From Vibrio sp. ED004 (GTDB taxonomy: Bacteria; Pseudomonadota; Gammaproteobacteria; Enterobacterales; Vibrionaceae): a stretch of 64,000 bases of DNA. The translations under genes and the position numbers were made by a program. Position 1 is the stretch's first letter. Each line of letters starts with the position of its first letter. The notes beneath the pieces are model-generated. The model was not told the origin of the DNA and made no database searches. It saw only the letters and a list, made by a program, of their open reading frames with translations. The DNA lies in contig NZ_CP066149.1 of the NCBI RefSeq assembly GCF_023206395.1, forward strand, positions 3,472,001-3,536,000. Reading direction: 5' to 3'. This document shows, one piece after another, positions 1-16,200 of this stretch.

Positions 1-368
1 ACGGCCTATCCAGAGCAATCAACCCCGACAATATTCAATTGCCACCAGTACTCGTAGTGCTTCGCGAAAATGTCGTGATTGGCGGTTTGGCGTATTCCCA
101 TTTTCAAGAACCTCATAAAGTGAGGGATGTAGTATGGATCAATGCCGTTTATGTGGATGAGGAATGGCGCGGTCAAGGCATTGCGAGTGAGTTGATCAAG
201 CGTGCGGTCGAGCAAATGCCAGGCTTCTATCAGTCTGCAGCGTCGCAAGATTCAACGTCTGATCTTTACGCCTACACTAATATTCCGTCTTTGTATCTCT
301 CCCTTGGTTGGTCAACCGTCGATATAGAAACCGATCCCGACCATCATGTGATGAGCATTCCTATTTAA
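1..368 (+). CDS. GNAT-family N-acetyltransferase, 5' end outside window
   Basis: The reading frame is open from the first bases, so the true start lies upstream. The visible part carries the GNAT core: a strand with VVIGGLAY, a strand ending WINAVYVDEEWRGQGIASELI, which is the acetyl-CoA pyrophosphate-binding motif A (RGQGIA), and a C-terminal strand with LYLSLGW. It should transfer an acetyl group from acetyl-CoA to a small amine. The substrate cannot be read from the sequence. It runs convergently towards the phosphopantetheinyl transferase gene, 21 bases away, and is probably not part of the siderophore locus. Confidence 0.75.
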   Translation, partial: GLSRAINPDNIQLPPVLVVLRENVVIGGLAYSHFQEPHKVRDVVWINAVYVDEEWRGQGIASELIKRAVEQMPGFYQSAASQDSTSDLYAYTNIPSLYLSLGWSTVDIETDPDHHVMSIPI

Positions 369-389
369 GTTGGTTAATCAGCGCAATCG

Positions 390-1186
390 TTATTTATCAA
401 GTTGGCAATAACACACGGTTAAATACGCTTGCTGTTGTTCTAAGTACCTGTACTGGCAGGTTATTGCCCTTAAATCACTTCTTGCTACACTGTCACTTAT
501 GATGTCGTGAGTTTGCAAAATGACTTGTTGTGATAATGCAAATTTAACACCGACTTTGTCTATCGCGATCAGTGTTGCAGAGCCAAAATCCAAGCTGTTA
601 GTCACAAATCGACCCAACGCTTTATAGATGGCTTCCTTAGCCGAAAATAGTAATGTCACAGCTTCTGAATAAGTCATCCCAAACTTCAGCATAAGCTCTA
701 TCTCATCAACGTTTGCCACCATGTTTCCGATATCACGACATACGTCATTTGTTATTGAGTGTTGAATATCAATCCCGATGCTTTCTCTGTTTGAATTGCG
801 AGAAGGTAAAACCGCGATACAAGCCAAGTCTTCACTGTGGGAAATTGAACCCGCAACACCTGAAGGCAACGTTGGGCTTCGGGCAATGTTTGGCTCAAGC
901 CTCTGATGCGCGAAGCCCAGTTGTTGTAACTCCTTTGCGACCAAATAACGCCCTGCAAAGTATTCGGCCTTCCTTTTGTCGACCGAATGAGTAATTGCGA
1001 TGGGGCAGTACACGTTAGTTATATCAAATAGCTTGTCATTGAAGTGCCGTTTATCAAACTGCGCGATATGGATATCAATCTTTTATCATTGAAGCCCAAG
1101 CCTGTTGTAAAACAGAATTCATCGACCATAAACGGATGATCCAGTGGTAATGGGTGAAAGGTGCTGTTCTTCATTGGCTTAACCAT
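390..1186 (-). CDS. 4'-phosphopantetheinyl transferase, EntD type (one frameshift)
   Basis: Activates NRPS carrier domains by moving phosphopantetheine from coenzyme A onto the T-domain serine. Visible motifs are a KRKAEYFAGRYLA-like block, GSISHSEDLACIAV, the metal-binding IGIDIQ, and FSAKEAIYKAL, all typical of the EntD/Sfp family. The uninterrupted frame starts at 1013, but a second frame upstream encodes a fitting N-terminus (MKNSTFHPLPLDHPF, ATG at 1174, or ATG at 1186). The two join if one A is restored to the four-A run (minus strand) near 1076-1085, giving about 260 residues, close to the family's usual length. It faces away from fhuC across an intergenic region holding a Fur-like site, so iron control is likely. 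It presumably serves the NRPS genes to the right. Confidence 0.85.
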
Positions 1187-1292
1187 TTTGCAACAAGGTG
1201 AATAATCCGTAACAAGCGTATGTGATTCATCGTAAGAACGCTAACCCTTTAAATTATAGGGAAAAAGCTCGTATGGCATATAGTTTAATCTA

Positions 1293-1311
1293 AATGAAAA
1301 TCGTTTGCATT
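1293..1311 (+). promoter_or_regulatory. Fur box upstream of fhuC
   Basis: The 19-mer aatgaaaatcgtttgcatt matches about 15 of 19 positions of the common Fur operator form AATGATAATCATTCTCATT by eye. It lies about 100 bases before the fhuC start and about 107 bases from the divergent phosphopantetheinyl transferase gene, so it may control both. The surrounding 1187-1412 stretch shows no gene. Confidence 0.65.
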
Positions 1312-1412
1312 TGAATTTTTGCAAGTGTATAAAAGCGTGTCTGTTAATGATTTTATGAATATGTTCGTATTTCATTAATTTTTAGTGAATGATGTGTTTT
1401 AAGGTTGAAGAT

Positions 1413-2188
1413 ATGCTCGAAGCAAAGGGACTCGGTTTTAGCGTAGGGGATAAACAATTGCTCAAGACATTTGATGTGTCGTTTGAGCAAGGAAAAATTT
1501 ACGCTTTAGTTGGGCACAACGGCTCCGGGAAGTCGACCTTATTAAAGTTGCTCGCTAAGCAACAGCACGCCACTTCAGGTGATATTTTTCTTAAAGATAA
1601 ACCTGTAGCTAAGTGGTCAGATAAAGATTTCGCTCAGCAAATTGCCTACTTACCACAACATTTACCCGCAACCGATAGTCTATCAGGCAAAGATCTTGTG
1701 AGCTTTGGTCGTTACCCTTGGCATGGCTTATTAGGCCGACTCTCAAGTAAAGATAAGCAATACGTTCAAGAGGCGATGCAACTCACCGACACTATCCAAT
1801 ACGCTGATCGTTTAGTCGATACTTTGTCGGGTGGTGAACGCCAGCGTGTGTGGCTTGCGATGCTGTTGGCTCAGCGCACCAAATACCTATTGCTCGATGA
1901 ACCACTAGCAGCGCTCGATATTGGTCATCAGATTGAAATGCTGACATTGATTAAGCAATTGAGTGAAACGTTAGAGATCGGTGTGATCATCGTGATACAC
2001 GATATCAACATGGCAGCGCGCTTTTGCGATCATATCATTGCCCTTCATAGCGGGGAGCTATTGGTCGAAGGCGTGGTTGATGAAGTGTTCAAAGAGTCGA
2101 TATTGAAAGACATCTATGGTGTACCTATGCACATTACTCAGCACTCGGCGGGTTACCCAGTCGCAATGCCTGGTGATTTGGAGACAGC

Positions 2189-2192
<4 letters not shown>
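1413..2192 (+). CDS. fhuC: Ferric-hydroxamate ABC importer, ATPase subunit
   Basis: Cytoplasmic ATPase that powers uptake of the ferric siderophore across the inner membrane. The Walker A is GHNGSGKST (around residues 35-43), the signature is LSGGERQRVWLAMLLAQ, the Walker B is YLLLDEPLAALD, and the switch histidine is in VIHDINMAARFCD. The size, about 260 residues, fits the FecE/FhuC group. I prefer ATG 1413 over ATG 1389 because AAGG lies just before it. The stop overlaps the fhuD start (ATGATG), and fhuB follows, so the three genes form a coupled operon. The assignment to hydroxamates rests on the neighbouring double-length FhuB-type permease and on the hydroxamate biosynthesis genes. Confidence 0.9.
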
Positions 2193-5098
<2,906 letters not shown>

Positions 5099-5223
5099 TG
5101 GAATGATGTTGATGACACCATTCTGATTGCTAATTGCTAATTGCTCGGTGGTGTAAACAACGCAGAAACAAAACAACAAAGTCACTTGGTTAGGCTTAAA
5201 CGGGATTACCTTATCAATTTATC

Positions 5224-5242
5224 GATAATGATAATCACAATA
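5224..5242 (+). promoter_or_regulatory. Fur box upstream of the exporter-NRPS operon
   Basis: The 19-mer gataatgataatcacaata matches about 16 of 19 positions of the Fur consensus GATAATGATAATCATTATC. It is the best Fur match in the window. It lies in the fhuB-exporter gap, 25 bases before ATG 5267, where it would overlap the promoter and repress the exporter-mbtH-NRPS operon when iron is plentiful. Confidence 0.8.
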
Positions 5243-5266
5243 ATAATTAATTAAATGGTATGTGAG

Positions 5267-6921
5267 ATGGGATTAATCCTATTACTGGCTGAAAAACAGA
5301 AAAGTCATTGTCCCTTGTGATCTTGTTAAGTATTGCGAGCGCGTTTCTTAGTGTAGGGGTAATTGCGTTTATTCAGCACAAGTTGCTCGAGAGTAGTGAG
5401 CCACTTTCTAACACTTTGCTCCAGTTCACCTTGTTGTTGATTGGTTTGTTGGTGACAGCCACTTTCGCACAGGTCGCACTTCATAAATTGGGTCATAAGT
5501 TCGTTTACAACAAACGTTGTGAATTGGTTTCTCAACTCTTGAATACCGATATCGAACAAGTTGAAAAAGTAGGAAGTGCAGGGGTGCTTGCTTCACTGAA
5601 TACCGATATTCGAAATATCACTATCGCATTCGTACATTTACCAGAGTTGATTTATGGCTTAGTGCTAACAGCGGTGGCTTTGGCCTACTTGGCTTTTTTG
5701 TCTATGCCATTGTTTGGTATCAGCTTATTAATGCTCTCTTTAACGGGTGTTGTTGGCTATATACTCGTTACACGCATCATCAAGCACGTTAAACAGGTTC
5801 GTGAATATGACGACAAACTGTATCACGATTACCAGTCTTTGATTGATGGTCGTAAAGAGCTCTCGTTAAATCCATTCAGGGCCAAACGTTACTTTGATGA
5901 AACTTTTTCGGCGAATGCGGAAGGCTATCGAAAAGAAGTGACACAAGCAGACATCTTAAATGGTTTTGCAGCCAACATGGCGAACACCGTTGTATTGGCG
6001 TTAATCGGTTTGAATTTTTACCTTGCGACGGGTTTGGGGTGGGCATCACTGGAAGTCGCTTCTACGTTCGCCTTAGTTGTGCTGTTCATGAGAACGCCAT
6101 TGATGTCGGCAGTCGGCTCAATTCCAACATTGATCACCGCCAACATTTCGATGAAGAAATTGTCGTCGTTAGACTTGAGCACCGAACTAAGCCTCAACCC
6201 GAAGCTCGCGCAAACCAAAGTCTTCAATTCACTTGAACTCGTAGGTACCAGCTATCGATATCGTTCAGATTCTGATGGTGACTCTTTTGGTGTCGGTCCG
6301 ATTGACATCAAGATCGAACGTGGTGAACACATCTTTATTATTGGTGGGAATGGTAGTGGAAAATCGACCTTTGCTCGCCTTCTAACAGGGCTTTACCGAC
6401 CGCATTCTGGCCAGGTTTATGTCGATGGTAACGAAGTAACTCAAGAACATTGGCAAGACTATCGCCATCAATTCTCAGCAGTGTTCAGTGACTTTCATCT
6501 GTTTCATCAAATCGTCGATGGTGAAGGCCAAGACATCGAAAACCAAGATATTGATGAGTGGATGATACGACTTGAAATGGCGCACAAGGTCGAACATCAG
6601 CAAGGTAAGTTGAGCGACGTGAGATATTCGCAAGGTCAGCGGAAACGACTGGCATTGATGATGTCAGTACTCGAAAAACGTGGATGCATTCTACTTGATG
6701 AATGGGCCGCTGATCAGGACCCAAGATTCAGAAAACTCTTTTACCGCCAGCTACTTCCGCTACTTAAACAGCGTGGTGTGACTGTTATCGCGATTACTCA
6801 TGATGACGCTTATTTTGATGCCGCAGACCGAATTTTCAAAATGGATACCGGCAACCTCATTGAGTTGAGTAAAGGGAATTTAGCTCAAGCGCACCAAGCA
6901 CTAGAAAGTGTTGTCGCTTGA
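5267..6921 (+). CDS. Cyclic-peptide/siderophore ABC exporter, PvdE/SyrD type (one frameshift)
   Basis: A fused membrane-ATPase exporter of about 550 residues that probably moves the siderophore or its precursor out of the cytoplasm. The N-terminal half holds about six hydrophobic segments. The C-terminal half has Walker A GGNGSGKST, signature SQGQRKRLALM, Walker B CILLDEWAADQDP and switch histidine AITHDD. The DEWAADQDP form is characteristic of the PvdE/SyrD family. The long frame begins at a TTG (5308), but a better start with a family-like N-terminus lies at ATG 5267 (or 5255). It joins if one A is added to the run near 5302. It follows a Fur box and precedes mbtH and the NRPS genes. Confidence 0.88.
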
Positions 6922-6952
6922 GTTTTTAAGAGCCAAGTTAGGCTCAAAAACA
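6918..6952 (+). terminator. Weak hairpin between exporter and mbtH
   Basis: GAGCC and GGCTC form a short stem around aagtta, extended by a T-run and an A-run across a two-base internal loop. There is no clear T-tail on the plus strand, so it may only modulate readthrough or stability in the operon. Confidence 0.25.
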
Positions 6953-6980
6953 CAATAAAACAAAGTTAGTTGAGGAAAGA

Positions 6981-7193
6981 ATGAGTATTGATAGCCCAAA
7001 TACAGAATTTACCGTTGTTATAAACGCGCAAGAACAATACAGCATTTGGCCAACTTATCACTTAGTGCCAAACGGTTGGATTGAGGTTGGAGTAAAAGGC
7101 AACAAAGAACATTGTCTTGAACACATCCGTGAAGTTTGGACCGATATGCGCCCGAAAAGTTTACGCGACGCGATAGCTGCCCTAGAAAACTAA
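6981..7193 (+). CDS. MbtH-like NRPS accessory protein
   Basis: A 70-residue protein that binds and stabilises NRPS adenylation domains. The family signature is clear: the residues QYSIWP, PNGW, a central CLEHI and WTDMRPKSLR appear in the usual order and spacing. AGGAAAG lies six bases before the ATG. It sits immediately upstream of the NRPS genes, which is the standard place for MbtH partners, and probably helps all four A domains fold. Confidence 0.95.
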   Translation: MSIDSPNTEFTVVINAQEQYSIWPTYHLVPNGWIEVGVKGNKEHCLEHIREVWTDMRPKSLRDAIAALEN

Positions 7194-7221
7194 ACCCATT
7201 TAGCTTTTAGCCAATACCTGT

Positions 7222-7247
7222 ACTTTTCGCCTGTCGTGGGCGAAGAG
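7222..7247 (+). other. Short hairpin between mbtH and NRPS 1
   Basis: CTTTTCGCC and GGCGAAGAG form an imperfect stem around tgtcgtg in the 92-base gap before the NRPS start. No T-run follows, so it is unlikely to stop transcription. It could tune the amount of NRPS relative to MbtH. Confidence 0.25.
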
Positions 7248-7285
7248 AGGGTTTCTGCAACCAAATTTCATGCTTAGGTAATAAA

Positions 7286-10200
7286 ATGTCAGTGGATGAT
7301 GAACAAATTTTGGATTCCGTAACACCTTGGAATCCGCTCTCATACTCTCAACAACGCTTGTGGTTATTTCAGCAATTACAACCGATGAGCCTAGCCTATA
7401 ACTTGGGTGGCTTACTTTGGTTTGAAGGTAACGGTGTTACTGTTGAAAAGCTTCAACATTCATTAAACGAAATGGTATCGGCATTTCCTTCGTTACGTAG
7501 TCAGTTTGCTGAAGTTGAGGGAAAAGCCGTTCAACGAGTGATGCCTTTTAGTCCTGTTGAACATGATTATATCGACATGCGGGGTGATTCGAATACCGTC
7601 GAGTTTATCAATCAGGATGCTCGCCAACGTTGGCAACAGACTTTCAACTTGGTGGAAAGCAACCTAGCACGCTGCTGTATTTATCAAGTCGCTGAGCATC
7701 GCTTTGCTGTGTTGCTTGCGACACATCACATCGTCACTGATGCTTGGTCATTTCAAATCAAAATTAAGATGCTGGTGAATTCGGTTGCAGGTAAAATCTA
7801 CAATGGGAAAGAGGTTCAAAGTTATCTTGACTACGCAGCAGAGCAGACCAGTGCAGAAACGTCTGATCTCTATAAGCAACAGAAAGCAGCATGGGTCGAG
7901 AATCAGTTTATCGGTGAAGAGTCGCTCTCGATCTCAAATCTTAGCGACCAATCGCGAGATACTTACGGGGCGAGACATGAGCTTGTTAGCTTGTCTAACG
8001 AAACCAATGAATCAATCAAAAAGTTAAGCAGTGAGTTAGGCGCGACCAAGTTTGAGGTGTTAGCGTCTGCAATGATGCTCACGCTACGCCAGTATTCTTC
8101 TAATGTTCATCCTTCTATTTGTGTCCCTGCGCTAAACCGTAATGCTAAGAATCGCAGAACGGTTGGCTTTTATGTGAATAGTGCGGTGATGGGCTATCGC
8201 ATTGACGCAGAAATGACGCTGTCTCAATTGGTCAACAACACTCAGGCTTCAATGAAAGCGTCGCTAGCCTACGAAAGTACACCATTAGAAGCGCTAACCT
8301 GCGACTTACCACTTCCTACAACGGCACTGAACTTCCGGAATCATGGTGGTAAATTCTCGCTGAACACCAACGGAGTTTCGGCCGAGTTTGAAGAATTCCC
8401 AGTACTAGAAACTCCATTTGAATTGGTGTTGGACGTTATTAATAAAGGCGACGCTCCACTGCGGTTTGTCTATGCAAAGAGAAGTTCACTCGTCCGTTTA
8501 TCACCAAATTCATCGAGAGCTTTAAAGTAAACTTAACGACCATTGTTCAATCACCAGATGCAGCTGTAGCGTCGGTAAATGCAATCTCAAGCAAGGACAT
8601 GAGGTTAATAGACCAATATGGTTCGGGTGATCATTCTTGGCACTATCGTCCGTTTACTGATTTAGTGACGGAGCAAGCCGTTAAGTGCCCGAATAGTATT
8701 GCGTTAAAACACCAAAATGAGTCAATGAGCTATCTAGAGTTGGAGACTCGTTCAAACCAGTTGGCGCATTCGATTTTGTCTCAAAAGACCACGTCAAAAT
8801 CACCGATTGGTGTGATGATGGAGCGTGGCGTCGATATGATCGTGTCAATGATCGCCGTTCTGAAAGCGGGCGCGCCTTTCTTACCCTTAGACCCAGATTA
8901 CCCAACCGAACGATTGAATTTTATGTTGGAAGATAGTGGGGCAGAACTACTCCTGACTCATTCTAAATCTAGGTCTAGATGCACCGATGCATTAAACAGT
9001 AGTGATGGTGTTACTCAGTTCTGTGTTGAGAGTGCAGAGCTTTCAGGTTTGCCTTCAGATAATTCTTTTAAACGTCCGTTGGCCGAAGAGCTGGCCTATA
9101 TCATCTATACCTCTGGTTCAACGGGAAAGCCAAAAGGCGTCACCATATCTCATGAAGGTTTGAGCATGCACGTTCAAACGATTGGTCAGCGATATGGCAT
9201 GAGTGAAGATGACGTTGAACTGCACTTTGCATCGATTAGTTTTGATGGTGCGGTTGAACGTTGGACTGTGCCTTTAGCCTTTGGTTCTCGCTTGGTGATT
9301 CGCGATCAAGAGTTATGGACTGCGGAAAAGACCTGCGATGTACTGCAACAAGAAAAAGTGACCATCGCTTGTTTTCCTCCAAGCTATGTCGGTCCGTTAC
9401 TCGACTGGATTGAAGCGACAAAACCGCCATTGGCACTGCGGTCTATTACTTTGGGTGGTGAAGCGTTCACTGAGAGACCTTTGAACGAATCCAAGACGTG
9501 TTAGCGCCCCCACGAATCATTAACGGTTATGGTCCAACAGAAACGGTTATCACGCCGATGATTTGGGAAGCGTATGCACAAGATTCAATGGAGAGCGCAT
9601 ACGCGCCGATTGAACTCCAGTCGGTGACAGAAAGCTGTATGTACTTGATTCTGAGTTAAGCCAAGTGCCATTTGGCTGCAGTGGTGAGTTGTACATTGGT
9701 TCTGAAGTGGGTTTAGCTGAAGGTTATTTGAAAAAGCCTAATTTAACTGCTGAACGTTTTGTTCCTGATCCATTTTCTAATAATGGCGAGAGGATGTATC
9801 GAACGGGTGACCTCGTTCAGTGGCGCGATGATGGCATCATGGAGTACCTAGGTCGGGTAGACCAACAGGTTAAAATTCGTGGGTTCCGTGTCGAACTAGG
9901 GGAGATCGAATCCCAACTTCAGGCGCTTTCAGGTGCGGAGTTCTGTGCTGTTGTTGATCACGAATCTCCTACGGGTAAAAGCTTGTCGGTTATGTTCAGC
10001 TAAGTGAAGGGCAACAAAGCGAGACTCAAGCAAATGAGGTCGAACTAAACGATGTTTTATCGCGAAGTACTCATAGAAATGAAGAAGCGCGATGGATTGA
10101 ACAATTGGGACAAACGCTGCCTGATTACATGGTACCTGCCTGTATTACTGTGCAAAACAAGTTGCCACTGACACCTGCAGGTAAGGTTGATAGAAAGCAA

Positions 10201-13200
10201 TTGCTTGCGCCTGATTGGTCTGAGCTTCACACCGAACAAGGTAAAGTTGAGAACGAACAACAACAACTTCTGGCTGATATTTGGTGTGATCTACTTAAGG
10301 TTAAGAGTGTTGGAGCGAATAGCCAATTCTTTGCGCTAGGTGGTGACTCGATTATGGCTCTTCAACTAGTCGGAAAGTTGCGTCAACAAGGTTTGATGTT
10401 ATCGCCAAAACAAGTTTTCGATTTTCCGAAGTTAAGTGATATGGCGGACAATCTGACAGAAACCAAGCTGGTCAAAGCTGAGCAGAATAAGCTCCAAGGG
10501 GAAGTCGCACTGCTACCCATTCAGCAAAGATACATTGATCATTTTAAACTGAGTCGTTGTAATCAATTTATCCAGTTTAATTGGCACTACCCAGTAGATG
10601 TTGAACGATTGACTGCTTCATTCAAAGGTCTTGTTGAACACCACGACGCATTGAGACTGCACTTTGCTCATTCGTCGGACTCTTCATTAAAAGCGACGGC
10701 AAATTATCAAGACAATGCCGAGTTTGCTATTCATTCATTTGAAGACGAGATAAACCTTACACAAGTTCAGGCGAGCATAGATCTAACTCACGGTGTCATT
10801 GGTGCTGTCGGAACTCGCAGCCTGAACAAACAGGGAGAACTTGGTCAGCAAAGCGAAATTTTAATTGCGATTCACCATCTCGTTGTAGACGCACTTTCGT
10901 GGCCTGTGATTATTGAAGATCTTGCTAAGCTTTATAATGCATATCAAGAAGCTTATGACACTCAAGATTCGTCCCAAAAAGCATCACCTGAACTCTTATT
11001 GGGTCAAAAGACTCATCATCAAGGTAACTGGGGCCATACCTTAAGTACATTGACGATATCTGAAGATCAAAAATGTACTGGACAGAGCAAACGAAATCAC
11101 CGCTTTATCCTACAAAACGTGGAAAGCCAATTGCGATGCAATGGCATACCCTTTATCAAAAATCAATGCTCTAAATAAAGCTGGCCAAGAATTTGCTCGC
11201 CTCACTCCGGAACAAATTGCATTCATTGTGAGTGCTTTAACGGTCGGTTCGTTAAACCAAGGAAAGGCGTTAACCATTCATCGTGAATCTCACGGTCGCT
11301 ATACCGAAAACTCCGGGGTTGATTTAAGTCGAACTGTCGGGTGGTACACATCATTATATCCGCAAGCCGTTCCTGCTCTTGATTCGTTGGAAGAGTGGGT
11401 TAAATCCCTCAAAGATAATTGTAATGCAGACGAGTTTGGCGGCGTCACGTTTCATGCTGGCGTAATGCAAAATCTTTGGCCTCATGTTGGTGATATGGAT
11501 GTGCTGTTTAACTATCTAGGCAATCTCACTCAACAGATGAATGACGCGGTTGAGGTAACAAATACGGGCTTATGGCGTGATGAATCAAACGCTGCAGATG
11601 CGGCGATCGTTATCAATGCTTCTGTGCACACTGAGCACTTAACATGGGATGTTGAGTTGATAGCCACAGTTTCAAACAAGTTGAAGTTGAGGCACTACAT
11701 GCGGCATTTGATAGCAGCATCGAACGTTTACATGAACTGTTTATTGAAGCCAATCCGGTATTGACCACCAGCGATGTACCATTGGTTGAATTGACCCAAA
11801 CCCAATTAAATCAACTTTGTGCTGGTGCAAGTTTATCAAGTCCATCAGTTGCATCAAGCTCATTACCTCGAACAATTTTACCGTTATCAACCTTACAACA
11901 AGGTCTCTATTTCCACGCGAAGCTCTCTGAAAGTAATAGTACGTACGTCAATCAGATAACGTTGCCTTTAAACAACGTTGATGTGACAAAGATGATTGAT
12001 GCTTGGCAAGGTGTAATGAATAGACACCAAATGCTGCGTTTCTACATTGTTCTCATTTGATGGTGGGGCTTACCTTGCCGAATGGCCAGAGCTTAGTCTG
12101 GATTACACGATATTGATGTTCGAAAGCGTAGCCAATTTGACCTTGATTCCTACAAACAGAAAACGATTGAGCAAGGCTTTGAGTTAGAGCAGTTTGTTGA
12201 CCATGCAAAAGTAAAACCTTTGTGGCGCGTCGATTTCGTTCAAACCCATGATGATCAAGTGCAATGTATATTTACGATCCACCACATTCTAATGGATGGA
12301 TGGAGTACGGGCGTACTACTCAGCGATTTGTTTGCCTTGTATCAAGGCCATACTGTTGCACCAGTCAAAGGTGAGTTTTCAGACTATTTGTCTTGGATAC
12401 AGAACCAAGATAGTCAGCAGTCTAATCAGTATTGGCAGCGCTACCTTCAAAACATGGAATCACCAACACGTTTGGTTGAATCTTTTGGAAAACCGAATGC
12501 CGAGGTCACTGAGTCTAACGTATCCAGATTCCATCGTTACAATGACGACTATTCATCTGAGACCATCAGCGAATGGTTACCTAAGCTAAAACAAGCGGGT
12601 GTGACGCTTAACACGTTAACTCAAGCAGCTTGGCTACTGACATTGAATCGCTTCACCGGGCAAGAGAGCCCAGTTTTTGGTAATACGGTAGCGGGGCGTC
12701 CGACAGAACTGGCTCATAGTGATTCGATGGTGGGTTTGTTTATTAATACGTTGCCTATCTCACATCGAATTGATCTTTCTAAATCAGTATCTGAATGGAT
12801 GTTAGAGATTCAAACATCATCCAGTGATCAGCGTGAGTTCAGTTATTCTTCTCTGTCTGATATCCAAGCACAAACTGGGTGGTCTGGTGAGAATCTATTC
12901 GACACCTTAGTGGTTTTTGAAAACTACCCATTGATGAAGCACTTCTAAATAGTGAAGGGAACGGTGAATTTAGCATTGGTGAGCCAGAAAGTTATGAGTT
13001 TACCCATTACCCGTTAACCTTGGCTATTTTGCCGAGCGAGTCGCTTCGCATTGTTTTTGCTTACGACGAGGGCAAGTTTACACCCCAGCAAATAGAAGCC
13101 CTGTGTGCGACTAATCGACACTATCTAACTCAACTTGTCCAACACTTAACGGCAGACTTAGGACGACTGCCAGAATTGGCTCCAGAGCAGGTGAGTGAGC

Positions 13201-16200
13201 TTGGGTCATTTGACCGTGAACCAGAGGCTTGACGTTTGAACCGTTTACCGACTTAGTAGCAAAGCAGATGTTACTGCGTCCTGATAATGAAGCGCTAGTA
13301 TCGAACGTTGAGGTTAATAATGGACAACAAAGACAGCATTTAACTTATCAGCAGGTGGTTGAACAGAGTGAGGCGATAGCTTCAAGGCTCATTACTGAAG
13401 GTGTTGAACGCGATGATATTGTTGGTGTGCTCTTTGAGCGTGACTGCAATATGCTGGTGGTAATGATGGGTGTCATGAAAGCAGGCGCGGCTTTCTTGCC
13501 ACTAGATCCTTCATACCCCCAAGAGCGCTTAGACTTTATGGTCAAAGATAGCGGAGCGCGTGTTTTGGTTCATGATTTATTAAGTGAATCGTTAGCGAAT
13601 CGTATTAAGAACCAAGCTAAAACTATCGGCTATAGCTCGTTTGATTTAACTGAAACCCTCAGCCAAAAGCCTGCGATATTACCTGACCAACTGGCTTACA
13701 TGATCTACACATCGGGTTCGACTGGCAAGCCGAAAGGGGTTTGTGTGTCGCAACAAGGGTTGAGCATGCATGTCCAAACTATCGGACAGCGATACGGCAT
13801 GACAGCAAACGATGTAGAGCTACATTTTGCGTCAATCAGCTTTGATGGCGCCATTGAACGTTGGACTGTGCCATTGGCATTCGGTTCACGCTTGGTTATT
13901 CGAGACCAATCATTGTGGAGCGCTCAACAAACCTGCGATGTATTAACACGTGAACAGATCACTATTGCGTGTTTCCCACCAAGTTATGTGCTGCCGCTGT
14001 TAGAGTGGATTGAGGGCTGTAACCCCGAACTCTATGTGGGTTCGTGGACATTAGGTGGCGAAGCCTTCACTCGTGATACCTATTTCCAATTGCAACGCGT
14101 TCTAAAACCTAAGCGAATCATTAATGGTTACGGGCCAACCGAAACCGTTGTCACGCCAATGATTTGGGAGGCGTATCCAGAAACCGAATTAGAAAGTGCT
14201 TACGCACCTATCGGGAAAGCCGTCGGAAATCGAACTTTATACGTGCTGGATTCGGCATTAAACCGTGTTCCTGCAGGTGTTTCAGGAGAGCTCTATATAG
14301 GGGAAGAAGTTGGGCTCGCAAGAGGTTACTTTGAACGTCCTGATCTAACATCTGAACGTTTTATTCCTGATCCATTCTCAAGTAATGGTGAGCGAATGTA
14401 TCGAACTGGAGATGTGGTGAAATGGCGTTCAGATGGCGTTATGGAGTATCTCGGTCGTAGCGACGAACAGGTTAAGATGCGAGGGTTTAGAGTTGAGCTT
14501 GGTGAAATAGAATCTCGCCTACAAAAGATCACCGGTTCGGAGCAGTGTGCGGTCATTGCTTGTGACAGCCCATCAGGTAAACAGCTGGTGGCATATATAC
14601 AAAGCGATAACGAGCTATCTAATGATAAGGCTCTGAAAGATCTTGCCAGAGATCTTCCTGATTACATGGTGCCTAGCCAAGTTGTCAAAATGGATAAGAT
14701 TCCTTTAACTCCAGCAAGTAAAGTCGATAAAAAGCGCCTACCGATGCCAAACTGGCAAGAGGAAGCTAGCTCAGAGTATATAGCGCCAATTGGGGAGATG
14801 GAGTTAGCGTTAGCAAATCAATGGCAAGTGCTATTTAGCAAAGAGAAGATAAGCCGTGAGGATGACTTCTTTGCTTTGGGCGGTCAATCGCTATTGGCGA
14901 CCCAACTTGTAGGAAGGCTGAACCAACAAGACAACATCAGGCTGCCGTTACAGGCGGTATTTGATACGCCATTGCTTAAAGACCTTGCTGCTCAATGTGT
15001 GGTGTTAGACCCTCAAAGTCGAAGAGAAATGGCTGTCATCGAGCGCGTGTCACGACTGCCATACATGCCGGCTTCTGCTGTACAGAAACGATTGTGGTTC
15101 GTTCAACAACTGCTACCAATCAGTGCCGCTTACCACATGCCTTTAGGACTTAAATTTAATGGGGATGTGAACGTCACGGTTCTTGAGCGAGCAATCAATA
15201 TTCTGATTGCTCGTCATGAAATCTTGAGGACGAACTTTAGCCAGGTTGAAGGTGAGCTGATGCAATCTATTCATGCTGAGCGAGAAGTTCCTCTTGGTCT
15301 CCATGCTCACTTTGCATCCGATGAACACAGGTTGTCTGCGTACCAAGATCTGATTGCTAAACCGTTTGATTTTTCTGAAGGTTCGCTGATTCGATTTGAT
15401 TGGATAATCGGTAAACCTGAGACATCAGCGAATGTTAAACAGGGCGAATTGCTTATTGTCGCGCACCATATTATTTGTGATGGAATCGCCATGCAGCAAC
15501 TGCTTTCAGAATTGGCTGATTGCTATGTGTCCATGATCAGAAGTGAAGAGAAAACGAAACGACAGGGGCTACGAACACCTGAAATTACGAATGATTTTCA
15601 GTACGCAGACTATGCGAATTGGCAAAAGCAGTGGCTTGAATCTGAAGAAGCATCCGAACAAAAAGCATGGTGGTTGAATGCGCTGAAATATGACATTGAA
15701 CCACTGGTATTGCACAGTGACTTGTCGAGAGAACAAGCGGATACGCGAGGTAACCGACTCCACTTTGAACTGACAAGTGAGCAAGTTTCCAATATCACTG
15801 CATTAGCTGTATCGCATAACACGACTCCTTTTAATGTCATGCTGACGTTGTGGCACTTGCTGATGCACAAGTATTCCGGCCAAGAGCAAGTACGTGTTGG
15901 TGTGCCAGTTGCGGGTCGAACGCAGATTGAAACACAGACGATGCAAGGCTGCTTCATTAACAGTTTGGTTATTCCGGCTCAATTTAGTGGAGAAACCGTC
16001 TTTCTCTGGTTTACTGAATCAAGTGAAGTCATTCACCGAACAGGCACTACAGCGACAAGGCTTCCCATTTGAAATGTTGGTTGAATCACTGGGGATTACC
16101 GGAAATCTGCGCTACCACCCAGTGTTCCAAACCAGTTTCAACTTCCAGAGCTTTGATGAGCAATCCTTGTTCGATTGGCAAGGACTCGATGTCGAGCCAT